A stretch of DNA of 64,000 nt from Ureibacillus sinduriensis BLB-1 = JCM 15800 (GTDB taxonomy: Bacteria > Bacillota > Bacilli > Bacillales_A > Planococcaceae). The notes under the pieces are model-generated. The model was not told the origin of the DNA. It saw only the letters and a program-made list of their open reading frames with translations, and searched no databases. Shown in pieces: positions 63,335-64,000 of the stretch (the stretch's first letter is position 1; the number at the start of each line of letters is the position of its first letter). The stretch covers positions 62,001 through 126,000 of the forward strand of contig NZ_JPVO01000051.1 in assembly GCF_000772955.1 (NCBI RefSeq), read 5' to 3'. Position numbers and translations under genes: made by a program.

Positions 63335-64000
63335 ATGGGACTTTACCTATTTTCATCTGAAAATTCATTTCAAAAAGCCTTTCAACAATTATTGCAAGCA
63401 CCCTTATTTAGTAAAAAACTATATCAGGAAGCAGTTTTAATCGAAGCCATGAATCTTCTTAAAGAACCCAATGGTCTAGGCAAAGTTTATCAATATGCCC
63501 CACTTTTTGATCAGGCAGGTCTGTTCTTGGGGAAACCTTGGGAAGATGTCCGAAAACTTGATGCCAATTTGGTTAGAGGGACTCTTCATGCAGGTGGCAC
63601 CACTGCTGCTGCAGAATCCTTAAGTGATTTAAGAATCCTTGCAATTGCAAAAGGTGATTATGTCCATCCCGGTATGACCTCTCTTGAAGCTGCACAATTT
63701 TTAACAAAGGTTTTGGCCCTAAATATTGATTTGCTGATTATGAAGGAAACAGAGGAAAACCGAGTAAAGCAACTATATAAAGACGAACAGGCTTCGAAGC
63801 TTTTATATTTTATTTCGGAGCACTGTTTTTCACCTCGCGTTTATGAAAACCTCTATCAAGAGGTTGATAATCTTGCCGTACAGAGGCCCATTGTCACGAA
63901 AAAAATTATGAAGCTTATTGCCAGTGCACAAAAGCTGGCAGGAGGACTTGATGGCATTAGTTCCAAGTTGAAGGAGTATGAAAGGGCTGTTTATTCACCA
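63335..64000 (+). CDS. Paralogue of the 680-residue protein, truncated by the window end
   Basis: Open from ATG 63335 through the last base (222 codons), with GAAAGGAGAATGAGAT upstream. It aligns along its whole visible length with residues about 45-250 of the preceding protein. Shared segments include FDQAGLFLGKPWED, LRILAIAKGDY, LALNIDLL and LAVQRPIVTKKI. It lacks the basic N-terminal tail. The visible part stops before the position where the Cys would be. A terminator and 250 nt separate it from the first copy, so it may have its own promoter. Confidence 0.8.
   Translation, partial: MGLYLFSSENSFQKAFQQLLQAPLFSKKLYQEAVLIEAMNLLKEPNGLGKVYQYAPLFDQAGLFLGKPWEDVRKLDANLVRGTLHAGGTTAAAESLSDLRILAIAKGDYVHPGMTSLEAAQFLTKVLALNIDLLIMKETEENRVKQLYKDEQASKLLYFISEHCFSPRVYENLYQEVDNLAVQRPIVTKKIMKLIASAQKLAGGLDGISSKLKEYERAVYSP

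Noticed and set aside
1-64000. CRISPR arrays, insertion sequences, prophage genes, tRNA or rRNA genes
   Set aside because: No regularly spaced direct repeats, no transposase or phage protein, and no tRNA-like cloverleaf were noticed on either strand.

Overview
The window is a chromosomal segment of a low-GC, endospore-forming Bacillales bacterium. It most resembles the Planococcaceae/Caryophanaceae (Lysinibacillus, Ureibacillus, Solibacillus). Three things support this. The first 19.7 kb, on the minus strand, follow the Bacillus-type order ctsR-mcsA-mcsB-clpC-radA-yacL-ispD-ispF-gltX-cysS-mrnC-rlmB-rae1-sigH-rpmG-secE-nusG-rplK-rplA-rplJ-rplL-rsmC-like. Spore genes are present: sigH, an H-type SASP, a LysM/GH18 cortex-lytic type enzyme and an ENP1-type endopeptidase. 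The LysM-M14 protein has the length and architecture of endopeptidase I of Lysinibacillus sphaericus. Identification is by reading proteins and motifs; no database search was run.

Layout. 1-19,740 (minus strand): translation and transcription core, cysteinyl- and glutamyl-tRNA synthetases, isoprenoid genes ispD/ispF, radA, and the CtsR/McsA/McsB/ClpC protein-quality operon. RNA control elements are visible: an L10 leader before rplJ, a Cys T-box before cysS, and a CtsR operator on the ctsR promoter. Compared with Bacillus subtilis, disA (between radA and yacL) and cysE (between gltX and cysS) are missing. 19,900-29,040: small membrane proteins, the oxygen sensor HemAT, a hotdog thioesterase, a DUF4003 protein, a secreted copper-amine-oxidase-N-domain protein, an aldehyde dehydrogenase with a DUF779 partner, and the pseudouridine synthase RluF. 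29,300-34,050: a complete branched-chain amino acid ABC transporter (livJ-livH-livM-livG-livF) whose promoter carries CodY-box-like sites. 34,200-44,400: an orphan sensor histidine kinase, PsiE, an unusual lectin-like repeat protein, an M20 amidohydrolase, a chromate transporter, TatA/TatC, and an amino acid permease. 43,570-47,750: a TetR regulator divergent from an RND exporter (SwrC type), with an operator inside the promoter spacer.

47,900-58,900: PgeF/YlmD-type laccase-domain protein, spore-wall hydrolases, two c-di-GMP proteins (a PAS-GGDEF cyclase and an MHYT-GGDEF-EAL protein with a degenerate GGDEF site), a lipoprotein, a small ORF coupled to sspH, a nucleotidyltransferase, DUF1540, and an ECF transporter S component.

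59,800-64,000 (plus strand): the least familiar part. An ATP-grasp ligase is followed 15 nt later by a 680-residue protein I cannot assign. Its C-terminal third has the Cys/His/Asn spacing and context of a papain-like fold. A second paralogue starts after it and runs off the window. This is the best candidate for an undescribed enzymatic system. A long nested hairpin repeat occurs twice (about 10,740-10,830 and 47,600-47,755). No tRNA, rRNA, insertion sequence or CRISPR array was seen.
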